64,000 nt of DNA from Prunella strophiata. Its lineage: Eukaryota; Chordata; Aves; Passeriformes; Prunellidae. The first letter of the stretch is position 1; every line of letters starts with the position of its first letter. The position numbers and the translations under genes are program-made. The notes below the pieces were generated by a model. It did no database searches. It saw nothing but the letters and a program-made list of their open reading frames with translations, and was not told the DNA's origin. The stretch lies in the NCBI GenBank assembly GCA_036583965.1, contig JAZBQD010000030.1, forward strand, positions 88,395,300-88,459,299, in the 5' to 3' direction. This document shows, in pieces, positions 14,501 to 28,000 of this stretch.

Positions 14501-17500
14501 TGACTGCACTTTTTATTTAGCTTTCTGAATTATTTATAAGTAAAAATAGGCTGTATTCTCCCACTCTTTCTGATGTTGAGTAAAGCTGTATTTGGTTACA
14601 TTTCTTGCTTTCAAAGTAGCTTTGGTGCAGTCATGAGTGTCTCATTATGGAAAAGGGTGTCCATAGGGGACAGATAGAAGGAAAAAGGAAATCCTTAGGC
14701 ATATCGAAGGCACACAGTAGATCAGAGATTCAGAGATGACAGATCAGAGCAAGAGAGTCCTCATACTTGGAGCTGAAGGCTAAATAGCTAGCATTGTTTC
14801 AGGAAGTGGAGAGGGATCTAGAAGGCATACTTCTTTTTGGTGAGGTAATCTATTTTTAATGATATTGCATTTAGTTTTATTTTCTTTCTTCTCAGTTCTT
14901 TCGACATTAGTTTCCATAAGGTTTCTTGCTGTGCTAAACTCCTGAACTAGACTTTGCAGCAGATAATGCATTTCTCTGGGATACACCAAACTTGTTCTCC
15001 ACCACTGCAAACCATTTTCCTTCTTAAAACTATTTGGAAAAAAAGGAGAAAGAAAAAAATTCCCAGTTCACCACCCAGGGCTTAGTGTTTACTTCTGCTG
15101 CACGCATCATTTATTTTCATTCTGCAAGATCATGATGACACGCTCGTCCAAGCACATGCTGTTCTAATATGCTGCATTCCTTCAGCCCCTCAGTGTGTTA
15201 GAAGTGACATTGCTGCTAAATGAGAAAGATCTTGTAGGACAGGCAAATACATTGCTAAGTACTGCTGCCTTTCAAAGACCCACGTTGTAGACAAAAATTA
15301 TTGGCTTGCTTTTTCCGGACTATACATGGCTGTGTGTGTGCATGACCCTGGTTAGGAAGGCTATCTGCTGTAGGGTTTTAGGGACTTTGTTCCTTGAGAA
15401 CATGCTGACATATTTAGCAGGCTTTTGGAAAAGAGAATGAGATGTATGCCTCAGCCTATGGCTGGAGGAACAGAACACTTGAAGTCTGAGATGTGTCCTA
15501 GGAAAGTATTTCTGCAGCTATCATTTCATTTGAATCTGCTCAAGCAAGCACATGTAACTGCGCTTATTATGTTTTCTGGGTGCATGGATAACTCTGCTCT
15601 CAATCAGTGTGGGTTTCAGAAATCTATCTTCCATGACGGATAAACCACTTGCAGAAAATCTGTTCCAAATTTGCTTGTTCCTCTCTGGCAATAAATTAGA
15701 AAAGGCAATAGTGGATTGTTAGAGATTAACACAAAACCATTAAGTACTGCTTTGGTTTGTCTATAATATTTTCTCCTAAATTGTGCCTTACTAATTACTC
15801 TTCATAAGATGGTGCCTAAATGAATAATTTTGTAAGTTTTGAAGAAATTAATTTAAATTGTCCATGGAGAACTTTAGAGGCTTTCTCTAAACATTTTTAT
15901 ATCTGAATTAAAAAAACATATCCAAGATTAAAATTCTAGATACATTCAATATTACTTGGTCGAAGAGCCTTTGGCACAAATTTGGCTTCCTAATATCCCA
16001 CTAGTAAGCTCTTGGAATTGCTGTGTGTCCTCTGAACTAACCTACCAAAGAACATGTAAAGTATCAGGTAAAGAAAGGATCATGTACTTCCTCCTAATGT
16101 CCCTTTGAGTCAAAGGCAGTTTTGTTACTTGGCTACAGCAGAAGAAAGATTGTATCCTGCATTTGCCAGTAGGGATAATAGTAAGGAAAAGCTGTTTCAG
16201 CTTTCTGAAAGACTACCTTTTTGGGTCTGAAAATGCTTTTACAGATGCAGTCCTCTCAGGAAACCCAGCAGAGACAGAGGAATCTTGTATAGTTATGCTC
16301 TTAGTTATTTAATAATCTCATTGTGCTTCAGAACATAAATTATAATACTAGCAAACTAGTTTAATGAGGGCACATGAACTTAATATTTCCTGAAAGTACC
16401 TACTCTGAAGTGAAAATGCAGTAATAAATTCAGACTGCTTATTTTAATCACAAAATCAGATATGGAACTGCAAGTTGCCAAAGTCTCCGCAAGGCATAAA
16501 ATAGGGATGTGCATGATCTTCTCAATATTTATGAACCATAAAGTATAAAAATCAGCAGTCCCTAGGTGCAAATATTTTGAGTCTTTCAGGGGGACATCGG
16601 GAAGATGTTTTATTAATAATTTTAATTTTGTTTTCTGCTCTGCTCAGTGGTTCCTTTCTAAAAACTTGAGCATGATATTTTTTTCTTTCCAAATTGTTCT
16701 TTTGTAGATATGTAGAGATTTGAGGGGATTTGTAACTTTTTCCTTTTAAAACTGGTTTGAATCTTTTACCTGTATTTGAACAGCACCATTCTGAAGCTAA
16801 CAGTTTCTATAAAGACAGAAAAAAAATATTATGTAGCAAGTAAAAGTCTTAATAAAGGGTGCTTTCTGGTCCAAATTAGCTCAAATTTATCAAAATACTG
16901 AATCACATGTGTAAAACTGAGAATTTAAGCAATCTTTTCTTATTTAGAGAAGAATGACATTTTAGTCACACATTAGTAACACTTTGGTCTGCACAGTATC
17001 AAGTACATGCTGAAGTGTATTTGTAAGCCACACAGTGAGGTCCTGTCTTTGGTAGGGCAGATGTCAGTCAGAAATTAATCCCTTACCCAGACCTAAATGA
17101 CTAGAAAGTAAGAGTATTAAATAGCAGAATAGTCCTCCTTCTTACAAAAGACAGCACTATCAGGGAAACACCACAACCCAGGAGCTGCTGTTGTGACCAT
17201 GGTGTACCAAAGTGTCCCTTGGAAGTCTAAACTGGGATAGAATAATTTTGCTAACATGGATTAGTAAATGCACTGGCATATTTGTCAAGGGAGATGGAGT
17301 AAGGATTAATTATTTAAATCTGACCTAAATTTCCCATGTTTCTCTCTTGTTCCATAATAATAACAACAATAAATTCCAAAGTAATAATTTGCTATTTGAA
17401 TTAAACTTAGAGTTAATTATCACCCACACTGGACAAAAAGTAGATTTTCCATCTGGGGTATGTAAGCAGGTGCATAATGTTGCCCATTGAAACTGTAGTT

Positions 17501-20500
17501 CATTAAGTCATATTGGGATATAAAGGACATATTTGGTCCCACATGGGACCTCCAGTGTAGATGACAGTTTCTCTCCTGTATCCACTCATCCTTAAAAGAG
17601 AAATAAGTTGAAAGCATTTACAGGTGGTCCCTTTTAAACCCAAATGTCTTAGAAATTAGGAGCGTGTGTGTCCATATCTGTGCATGCAAGCATGTGCAAC
17701 AGAGACTGTTGAGAGAAACTCACCATAATACATTCTGCAGGAAAAAATGAGATTTATGTGGAGACTAAAAAAAAATAATTTTGGCGGTGGAGAAGTCCTG
17801 AATTATGTAGCTTCATATTTGTCACCTATGTGGTAAAGTCACAAGTAGAGTATCTAAGACAGTCATATCTAAAAGCCAGAAGAAGGAAAAAACTTCTCCC
17901 TTAGCTCATATTGCATGGGTTCTCTGCCTGGACACTAATGTCATGACAGCTTGCATTATGGCAAGGTGGAGAGTATGGCTTCCTGATCAAGGCCACCAAA
18001 TTTTTAATGAGGAGCACTTGATTACTGCCCCCATTGTAGGAAAAGGTTGTTTGGAGGTGAACAAGTCTCTGTGCACAGAGGTATTCCACTCCCACCCTTC
18101 TTCACTCCCAAAACCAGATGAGCTGGAGCTGTCTCCAGTATGATTACTCACAGCTGGGGAAGATCTTCCTGAGAAATAAGCACAGTAGCTCCACGAACTG
18201 AGACTGGTGCATCCTTATCTCAGCATGCAGGACCTCACAGCCAATAGTCACTGAGACACTGAGAACAGTTTTACTGCACATCTCATCATATCTCTTGCCT
18301 GATAAAGTCCTTCAGGTAATATAAGGCTTGCTGTTGCAAGATTTTGCATTTCTAGACAGGATTGCAGGGCTGCTGGGAATGTTTGACTGGTTTGGCATTC
18401 AAATCCAAGCCTTATCCCTCTAAATCCTATGTCAAGTTTTCTAGGACATCCCCTTTACAAAGAATGGATTTGGGGTAAAATCAGTCTCTCTGCAGTCTCA
18501 AGGGCATACGTCTCAAGTCACTTTGGGCTTAGCAGGACAACAAATAGGATGTTCTAGAGAAGGGATCAAAACTGAGTGAGAAAGTTGAGTTCTGGTATTA
18601 GAGATTGTCATAAAAGCTACAGGCTTCCAGAAATGTCAAATTCCTGACACTGACTGTGGGTCAGAACTTTCCATTAAGCTTCTCATCTGGAAGCAAATCT
18701 GCCTGAAGATCAGATGACAGACACCAGAAAGCAATGCTTGTTTACATATTCAGAGTTTAAAATAAGAAATTTGCAATCATGTTTATGTTTAAAAAAAGGT
18801 TTCTAAAAGTTTTTTTGTGAAGAGGAAGAACTGTTTGCTTTTACAAAGCAGTAAGCAGACTTTTCTCTACCATCCATAGCCTATTTGGGAAGTACTTTCC
18901 AGCATCTGTGGGCAAAGCTGTTTAAAAACAGTTCTCTACAAAAATAAAGTTGTAAGGCTATAAAGCATTTTTTATCTTGGCAGACCAAAATAGTTTTCCC
19001 CCAGTATTTCAGGAAGCCTCTGACATTCTCAAAAGTTCATTAGCTTGACTGTTTGGGGGGGAGTTTTCTTTCTGTGTTCAATCTTCTACTGATATAGAGA
19101 TTTACTTTTGTTTATATCAATACAGGGTTATTTTTTATCACTTCATGTTTGGATGCTTGTTTTCTTATTGGCATTTCAACTAGGTACCACTTTGAACAAA
19201 AAAGTAAGGGATTTTGTTGTTTTAAAAAGAGCAGCTTCATTGTTAAATTGGATTCCAGACAGTAGGATTTATAATCTAATTCTTACAAGAGATTCAGAGC
19301 TTGATATCAAGAGCTGGAGCACTTCATTGTCCACATGTAGCACATTGTAAAATCAGAAGTTCTAAATTCTTTCTTTTTAACTCTATTTTTTCCTATCTCA
19401 AAGAGATAAAATATATTCTTTTTCTTCTTGCTGTTGATTAGCAAAAATTTTCTCACCCTCTGCTGTTGAAGAGTCATACATATTTGATAGCTTTATCCTT
19501 TTCTCCTTAATATTTCAACTATTTCAGTTAGACTATCTTCATCAATGGGGTAAGCAGAGCTGTAACACCTACTTAAGGGAGGGGAGCCATCTGGTTTCCT
19601 TGCAACTTGGAGCCTGCTGGCAAATATTAGGTTGTACCAATTTAGAGCATGATGAAGTGGGAAATAATGGACGTTTCTGAAGAATCTGAAATAGGATCAG
19701 CTGTTATCGGTGAAAATTGGCAGGTGCAGTGCACTGCTCTGGCTGTAAGCATGGTCTCAGGTTGGACAGTGCAGCTGGGAAAATGACTTGCTAATTGAAT
19801 GGTTGCAGGACTCCCAGCAGCTCTGAAAGTAGTGGAGCATCATTAATTGGAAGGTCTTGGTTGACTTAGTGGAAGCTGTCACAGAAAGAAGGATCCTGCA
19901 AGTTGAGGTTTATTTCCTAGGTGTTAGTGTGGCTTTGCCTGTTACACTGAATGAGTCCTCGTGGAGTCAGAGGGGCTTTCAAACTCAGTAGGACTAGCCT
20001 AAGGCTAGCAACATCTATTCTTTTATTTTCAGCATGGTGACAGTGGTTGGGAGTTATAAAAGCTACACAATTGCACATTTGTTTAACTGCACGTTTCTGT
20101 TGTTATCTTTCCCTTCCCTCTCTTTTTCCCTTTTATTTCCACTTGTGTTAGGTTTCAAAATTGGCTTGGCTTGGAGCAGAAATTATTCTTCTTTTTTTTT
20201 ATTTAGAGCCTTGGAAGACCTTGTCCTCAACGGTTTCTTGGATGCTGCCATAATTCATAAAAGTACTTATAGAAAAAAATGGCCTCATTTGGGTCCAGAA
20301 TAGTATTACATACACCTCTGGTTTATGTGGGTCTCAGAATAGCAGTGAGTGCAAAAGCACGTGTGCATTAGCTGTGTCTCCCTTTTTCATATGTTGTTTT
20401 TATTCATTAAATTAAACATATTGCGGTGTATCCTAGTTTAATATAAAGGTCTGTTGGCAAAATGAGGCATTTTCCATCAGCTGTTAACATCCCTAGAGGG

Positions 20501-21290
20501 AAGATGTATTGGCAATGAGTGCTGTGCAGAAAGCACTGCTGACTTCAGAGTGTTCTTCATCTATCATTAGTGACGGTAGCATCCCTGTGTGCCTGAAATC
20601 TCTCCAGCTGTGTACAATGAAGCTTTCCTGGATGAGTTATGGAGGCTGGGAGGTAAGAGACTTCAGTGACAGGGTTGTGCCACCCAGCATGCCTCTGGCC
20701 TGCACAGACACGAGGTTATCTGTGAGTGTGGATTGGATGAGGAACAGTGGGCTGAAAGCTGGCCTGAGCCTCCTGGTGCAGTGTTCATGGGCTGTAGGTC
20801 AAATGTTAAACCCTTCAAAAGAACCAATGAGTCCACTTTTTCAAGCTGGACCCTGAGCAAATCTTCCAGTGGCCATCAAGCTCTTCCAAAGTTTATGTGG
20901 TACAGCTAGGGAAAATGCATTCAGTTTGCATCTGCATTTGGATAACCTGTGTTAGGTGGGAGGCAGGGAGATGAAACTGGGAAGATTTGGAAGCTGTACC
21001 CTTGGATCAAAACCATGTGTGGCAAATGTCAAGCACAGGTCTGTGATGGAACTGAGGATAGCAAAACATTGATAAAGAGGCTCCTGCCTCCTTCCCCAGG
21101 CTCTGACTCAACAGACTGGAACAAGCTGTTTTGGGGAATGCTGTGTTTTTAAATGTTGTAGCTTCATGTGGACCAATTTATGGTGCCTGGTTCTAGCTTA
21201 ACCCTTCTGGATGCTTACTTTGCCTCTTTTGATCTTCCTGGCATTAACAAGTGGATGGAAATAATTCATCTGGCCTCATAAATCAAATCA

Positions 21291-21660
21291 ATTCATAGAA
21301 TCATAGAATCATTTAGGTTGGAAATGACCTCTAAGGCCATCCAGTCCAACTGTTAATTCAGCACTTGCCAAGCCCATCCCTAAACTATGGCCTTGAAATG
21401 CCATGTCTAAGTCTTTGAAATACCTCCAGGGACAGTGATTCCACCACTTTCCTCAGCAGCCTGTTCCAGTGCTTGACAACCCTTTCAGTGAAGAAATCTT
21501 TCCTAATTTCCTATTCTAAACCTACCCTGGCACAACATGAAGCCATTTCTTCTTGTCCTGTCAGTTGTTACCTGGGAGAAGAGGCCAACCCTCACCATGC
21601 TACATGCTCCTTTCCGGTGGTTGTAGAGAGAGATAAGGTCCCACTGAGCCTCCTTTTCTG
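21291..21660 (-). mobile_element. CR1 LINE 3' fragment, antisense to SH3RF3
   Basis: It begins with the reverse complement of the avian CR1 3' terminus (ATTCATAGAATCATAGAATC), followed by TTAGGTTGGAAATGACCTC. It continues through antisense CR1 ORF sequence: frames read on the minus strand give LFSQVTTDRTRRNGF and GRFRIGN, which are C-terminal CR1 ORF motifs. Similarity fades after GAGCCTCCTTTTCT at about 21660. The insertion ends only 63 bases before the acceptor-defined start of the exon at 21724, leaving the branch point and polypyrimidine tract just outside it. Confidence 0.93.
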
Positions 21661-21723
21661 CAATGAAGGGAACCTCATCACTCTCTGCAATATTTTTATC
21701 TGTCCCTTTTCCTCCCCACACAG

Positions 21724-22092
21724 CTGAATGAATCTGCCAAGCAGCTCATGGAGATGGACAAGACGTGCTCGGCGGCCGCCGCTGGCTGTGACGTGCCGCT
21801 GGCCACGGAGGCGGTGGCGGTGGCGGCGGCGGCGGCCGTGGGCCTGGCTCCGTGCTCCACGCTGGCCGGGGCCGGCGCTGCTGGGGCGGCCCAGAGGCAG
21901 GTGGAAGGCAAGAAGAACGCCAAGAAGCGCCACTCCTTCACTGCCCTCAGCATGACACACAAGTCCTCCCAGGCCGCCAGCAACCGGCACTCCATGGAGA
22001 TCAGCGCCCCTGTCCTCATCAGCTCCAGTGACCCACGGGCAGCCGCCAGGATCGGGGACCTGACCCACCTCTCCTCCAGTGCCCCGGCCCAG
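21724..22092 (+). CDS. SH3RF3: SH3RF3 exon: linker after the second SH3 domain, with RHS motifs
   Basis: The exon is 369 nt (123 codons, phase 0 to 0). It follows a pyrimidine-rich acceptor (CCTTTTCCTCCCCACACAG) and ends at a GTAAGG donor. The translation opens with LNESAKQLMEMDK, the segment that directly follows SH3 domain 2 in the POSH family. It then has an alanine/valine-rich tract at about codons 33-46, a basic block KKNAKKRHSFTAL, a second motif NRHSMEISAPVLISSSDP, and a final SSAPAQ. SH3RF3 is a RING E3 ubiquitin ligase and scaffold linking Rac/PAK and JNK signalling. In the paralogue SH3RF1 the equivalent basic stretch belongs to the Rac-binding region, and I infer the same here. Wording differences from SH3RF1, plus the downstream exons, point to SH3RF3. 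The exon is very GC-rich (82% in 21781-21840) and lies 63 nt from an antisense CR1. The preceding exon is not in the window. Confidence 0.93.
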
Positions 22093-25000
22093 GTAAGGTG
22101 GGGTGCAGGGGGGGTTGGGCATCCTTAGTATGCCCTTGAGTCACCTCTTCCAGAATGGCTCACCCTCACATGGTGCTGTCATCCTGGTGTGGCAGTACTT
22201 GGCATCTGCCATTCCTATCCTTGCATTAATCACTGGGCAGGCGTGAGAAGCCAGAGGATAAGGCTAAATTGGATTCACAATACTGCAACACTTTAAAAAG
22301 CAGAAAGTAATCCTACCATTTGTTAGAAGCAATGCAACAGTTGCACCAGTTTCTGTTGTAGAAAGGAATAATTTTGAGTGATCCCATTACCCTGAATGTA
22401 TCTGTTACTCTGCAGGGTAGCAATGTCAGTATGAAATTCACACTCAAGGGATAAAAAAAGATTTTTGGAATAATTATTTCTGTACAGATCACTGGAGGAT
22501 GAGCAAATGTGCTGCACTTTGACAAGTGTTGTACCCAGCAAGTAGCTGCTGTTCAGAAAAACCCAAGGAGTTTTTAAACTATCGCACATGCTGAGCGCAG
22601 CCCTCTCCATCCTTCCCCCTCTCAAAGGAGGATGCAGAAGAGCATCCTCCCAGATGTCCCCACAGGTCCCAGAAGGAGCTTCTAAGAGGCTGCTTCTGGG
22701 GCCCTGGCAGAAACAGGAGCCAAACTCACCAGGGGTGCACTGAAACCCTTTGCAATTGCCCCTTGTTTCTATGGATAAGGAAATTCAACTGGCAATTTGC
22801 ACTTTGAAGGTGTAGAAGAGAAGGGAGAATAGTCACAGTTCCAAAGCTCTTCTACTTCAGCCTTCCTGCCCAGTCATCTACACAGTGTGTGTGCAGATCA
22901 GCACCCACAGGTGGTTTATAGGCCAGTTCCTCATAGTCTGTGTCTCATAGTGCCAAGATAACCTCAGCATGACAGGGTCTTCCCACACATCATGTCTCTG
23001 CTGAAAAAAGCCATCCTTGCCCTTTTCCTCTCCCTGCCCATGCCTTCTGGCCTCTCACATCCACGTGCCCATACAGGGACAAACATGGATCACTTGCCAA
23101 CCCTGTGGTGGCCCAGAGCAGGAAGCAATCCTTGTTACAGCCACTGCCCATGCTGGTATGCATGTAGGTGGCTGGGAGAGGGACAAGCAGCAAACTGTAG
23201 GGGCTGTTTTGGGCAGAAATGCCTGTTTATGTCCATCTGCAGTGCTGGTGGGTCTCCCCTGTGAGGCCAGAATGCTGCACCAGACCATGGGGTCACTCCT
23301 GATAGCTGTGCCCTGCTGTGACCCATGATATGAGCCCCAGGCCCCTGCAGCACAGGTTTGCAAGGACTCTGGGGGAGGCAGGGTGCCTGAATGCACACCA
23401 CATGTGATGCAGGGCCAGCCAAAACTGTACTGAGAGGACACTGCCACAGTGGAGCAGTACTCTCTGCTCCTGCCTCAGCTGCTCACCTCCCTCCACTGCC
23501 CATCCCCATGTAGGAGCCAGAGAGGAAGCTCAGTCCAGCTGTAACAGCACCTGTTTTCTTCCACATGCCTTCTTCAGGAAGGCTTTCTGTGGTGTAAGGT
23601 CTTCCCCCCTTTCAGGCCCCAGCAGGAGGGTGAAGGTGAGGATATGGCCCCCACACAAAGCAGCAGGGGGTCAAGATGTACTGGGACATCTGTGAAGCAG
23701 CACAAGCACTACACATGGGGGAGGGTCTCACACTTGTCAAGTAAATGACACCCAGGTTTTTGGCACTGAGAGTGACACATTTGGACTTTACAGACACATG
23801 ATAGTGGCTTTTCTGGTCCTGTGCTAGTCAAGAGAAACACAACACACACCCTTTTTTTGTTAGAGTCATGTTGAAGACTCATTCTGAGCTAGTAAACCAT
23901 AAAAGTTATACCATGAAACAAAAAGTGCCTTGATTATTCTCCCCTGTTTTAACAGAACAACTGGTATGAGTGACCCCACTCATTTCTCAAACAATTTTAT
24001 CATTTGCACACAAGTGGGAGAGGACAAGAAGGGCTTGATGTTCCCAGTGATAAGTTATGATTATTGAAATCCAGTCCACTGAAGTTTGGTTGGGTCCTTT
24101 GCAGCAGATGGGAAGACATGTAATTGGTGCCATGGTCAAAAGCTCATCTAAGGCTGGGTGTAATGAAGCCCATGGTGGGAACAGGTTTGGGGAGTGGTTC
24201 TGCCTCAGGGCATAGAGACAGTTTGCAGACAAGGCAGCTGAGCACAAGCCTCTGTCACTGCTGGTCAAAACTGTCTTGGCCAAAATCCAGGCAGGGAAGA
24301 AGAGTCTTGGTGGCTCAGATCAACCTAAGTGAAAAGAGGCTTCCCTCTGTCAAAAAGTGTCATTGCACCCTGTCACCCCAAGTGTGGCATTTACATGTAT
24401 GAATACATATCTCTGCTTTTGGCAACCTTGCTTTCTAATTTGAGGGATTTAAACATTTTCCTTTGAAAACTTTGCAATGAATGTGGATCTATAAGGAGAA
24501 AAAAAGGGAGGCTGAAGTTTTCACTACATTCTCTTGACTGTAGGAGCAACCTTCAGAAAAATGCTTGTAAGATTAACAATGAAATCAAAAGAGCTACAAA
24601 CATGCATTCACCTGTTTTTAAGCCTTCTTAGTTAGGTCTACAAAAAGTACAGAATTTGGCTCTTGCCAAATGTCCATTAAAATTGTGCAGCTATATAACT
24701 ATTAATCCCATAATAATGGGGGTTACATTTTAATTAAAAATGCCAGAAATTCAGTCTCTTCTCTGCCATCTGCTAAGACCTGACATGACTCTGAAGCAAT
24801 TAATGATGCTTCAGCCTTAGACAGAATATCAGTTCAGCACTTTTCTTTTATTCACATGGCTGAATGCCAGCCAGAGTAGCATAAACAATGGGCCCCATGA
24901 GCTCTTACATCAAGGCATTCAGGGCAGTGAGAATCTTGTCTTCAGATTTTTTGCTCTAAAATGCATTTGGCATTTCTAAGGTGAATGCCCTGTGTGTCTT

Positions 25001-28000
25001 GTTCAGCATTTGACATCTTGACAAATCTGCAAACTGATTCTACTGCTGCTTCAGAAGTGCTCAGGGGTGTTGCTGAGAGCATGGGCAGGTTGGAGGAAGG
25101 CTGTGCATATAGCTGCTAAACTCACCAGTGAGCTCTGCTGCAGGAAAATGTCTCACCTTTTCTTTCCTCACTTGAAGAGAAACCTCTCTGTCCTGCATGT
25201 CATTGTCACAGCCCTTGAGTGGTTGTCTCTGTAACCATCTCAGGCCCTTGCTGGTTTGCAACAGCAAATTCAGCCAAAGCTTATTTCTTACTAGGGAAAC
25301 AACAAATTTACAGTTTCAGTATCTAGCAAATTTATGCCTTTTTCTTTTTTAACTAGAATGTAAATTTGGTTTATTGTGTCATTATATACCGTCCTTGAAA
25401 TTTCCAGGCACTTTTTCATTGCTTATTTAATAGATCTCTTCATGAAAAGAAATACAGGAATTTTGTACAGTAGGTATGAGTTTCTCTGGAACGTATCAGG
25501 ATTGGTATTTAGCTTGCAGGGGGATTCTACATTTTGAAAAAGTTCAATACAGTTTTCTTATAGCCTGTCCTTTGAACAAGCAGAATTCAATTACAGGAGC
25601 TCTTGAATGGCATCCAGTTCCCTACCTCAAGGCAACAGGCTGGTGCCCAGCAAAAGTCTCCTCTGAACAAGCAGCAGTTTTCCCTGCAGACCTGAGGCCC
25701 CTACATCTGGAGCACCTGCTTTCTCTCTGCTGACATGAGAAGAAACAGAGACATCTAGGGCTCACTGCCTAAGTTACTGCAGGAACTTAAAATTTAGGTG
25801 CAAATTTTACACGTTTCAGTAAATGTAGCGTATATTCCACCCCTTAGAAGTTATTTCATGCGTGGTGCTTTATTCTTGTGGCTTTTGTCGGTTCTTGTGA
25901 ATTGAAACCAGACTTCCACACTGAGCTGACATGGTTTTTTTTTTTGTTTTTATGAGTCGTTAGACTAACATAAGCCTCCAGGAGGGCACAGATTCCTACA
26001 TATTGTGCACTGACATGCAGACCAGACTATGAAATCACATGTTTTGAAAGCAGTCCTGCATATCATTAATTTAATAATCGAAGACTGCTGGCCTTCCATA
26101 ATGTGTTCATTGTTCTTTAAGCAGAACCAGCTCAGCTGTTTTCCAAAAGCCAAGATATATTTTGAAATGAATGATGGTCTTAAAAAACATCTTCACTGGC
26201 TACAAACTTTGGGATGCTTGAAAGGTAGAAGAATCAACTTGAAGTCACCTCAGCTGGATAAAATAGTGACGAATTCCACAACAGCCAGGATATAAAGCAT
26301 TTAATTTAAAAGAGTCAATGCTGGAATCCTAATTTTGCCTGCAACTACATTTGCTTGTATGCTTTTTGCTGCATGCTGAGCATCACTCATTAAATGTAAG
26401 ATCTCCATCTGAAAGGTAATAGTGTCTTTCCATCATGCAGAATGTCCTATCACACTGGCAAAATGGATTTTTATTGAAGATGAAAGCAGTGCTGCAGGCC
26501 TGTGATGGAGCTGAAGCTGAATTAGGTTACAGGTGCAGAGGAGTGGGTCGTAACTGAGACTCCTTGGGGAGTGGGGAAGGTCCCCCTGGAAAGTAATCAT
26601 GCCTAGGCCTCAGATGGCTTGTCTTGCTTCCATTTTCACCCCTTATGAATTATTCGTCCCTGCCAGTTGAAAAGGTCATGGGTCAGCACTGCTCCAAATC
26701 CCCTGGATTTTGACAGAAAAAGCATCTCATGAATAATGAAGCGTGTCTTTGTGCACACCAGGGTAACAGCTGAGTGAGGAAGAAAGGGACCCTCCCCACA
26801 GAAGGAACTTCTCTGTGTGTTTTGAACAACTCATCACCATGCACAAGAAGTCAATTTGTATGTGCAAGTATTAGTTCAAGCTCCTAACCAGAGGACACAT
26901 GTTCAGGAAAAGCTGAGAACAATGTCTTGCACGCTCCCAATCCAAAGAGTGACAGTATTTGAAATGAAAAATGTTCCTTGAAGTGTCTTGCTATATAAAT
27001 CATTTGGAAGTGTGTCCTTATCAGTTATTTAGAAGTGCTGAATTTTAGCTGAGAAAACGTAATAGCAGAACTCTGTTTGAGCCTTGGCTGATAACCTAAA
27101 TGTGCTGACCATGAGAGGCGTACAGATTATACCTAAAATCCAGAGACTAAAAATGAACCTTGAATTTTCAAGTGCACAACAAGCTCTGAGAAAATAAGTC
27201 AAATTCAGGTATTTTTCAGCTTTGGCTGGGAGTCCAAATTCTATCCAACCTGCTCTGCTGCTGACTGTGAATGACAACTGACTGGATACGAGAGCAAGAC
27301 AGGTGAAACCAAGGGCAGCTATTTCAGGAGGTGGCACCAGTCAAAATGGCAAAAGAGAAGAAATACTTGTCCAACCTGTCTTTCTGTAATTTAGATCAAA
27401 ATATGTCACAAAAAAATGCATAAGAGCTTTTGCTAAGGTCTAATATAAACTAATTTTTGTCTTTGTACATTTCCTGTTCTATTCATATTTATTTATAATT
27501 GATTCCAGATGTTGCCTGTTCTAAATAACTTTATCTTTTTGGGGGGGCAGGGGAGGGGATGGTTGTATGTCGGAAGGAGTTAACTTCTTTTAAAAAGAAA
27601 GTTTTAGGCAGGAATGTAAGCAGCTTTTTTTGGGGGGGGCTACCAATAGGTCTCTGAATATACTCTGTGCATATTGAGATGTGTTACATTATTTGTCAAA
27701 ACTGTTGCAAATGAGGCTCATGAGCTGACTCAGTCTATGGACTGATTACATAAGCTACCAGGAATCCAGGTCAAAGCAAAATTGTCTTTAGGGAACTACC
27801 AGGTTAGAGACAGTGTCTTCTCTTTTCCTACAATATGTCTTATCACAAATATATTTTGAAAGATTTTTCAAGAACCACATAAAACCTAATTTTTTACAGG
27901 AACTAGGAAGAGAAAGTTGTGCTTTAAAAGGGTTATTCAACTGTGCATGAAATCTCATTTCCAGTAAAAGAAAAACAATATATTTTTTTCCATGCTCCTC

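Larger units (their letters stand above)
7851..21290. other. Intronic sequence, no gene seen
   Basis: Continuation of the same intron. Apart from a short LTR-like end (9758-9785) and a possible ancient repeat (14440-14500), I recognise nothing. Open frames are short (under about 120 codons) and lack recognisable domains. No missing SH3RF3 exon (second SH3 domain or RING) could be identified, so those exons should lie 5' of the window. Confidence 0.55.

Noticed and set aside
21592..22122. Minus-strand 176-codon open frame opposite the 21724 exon
   Set aside because: It overlaps antisense CR1 and then the GC-rich coding exon. Its residues are the complement of SH3RF3 codons, with no domain of its own.
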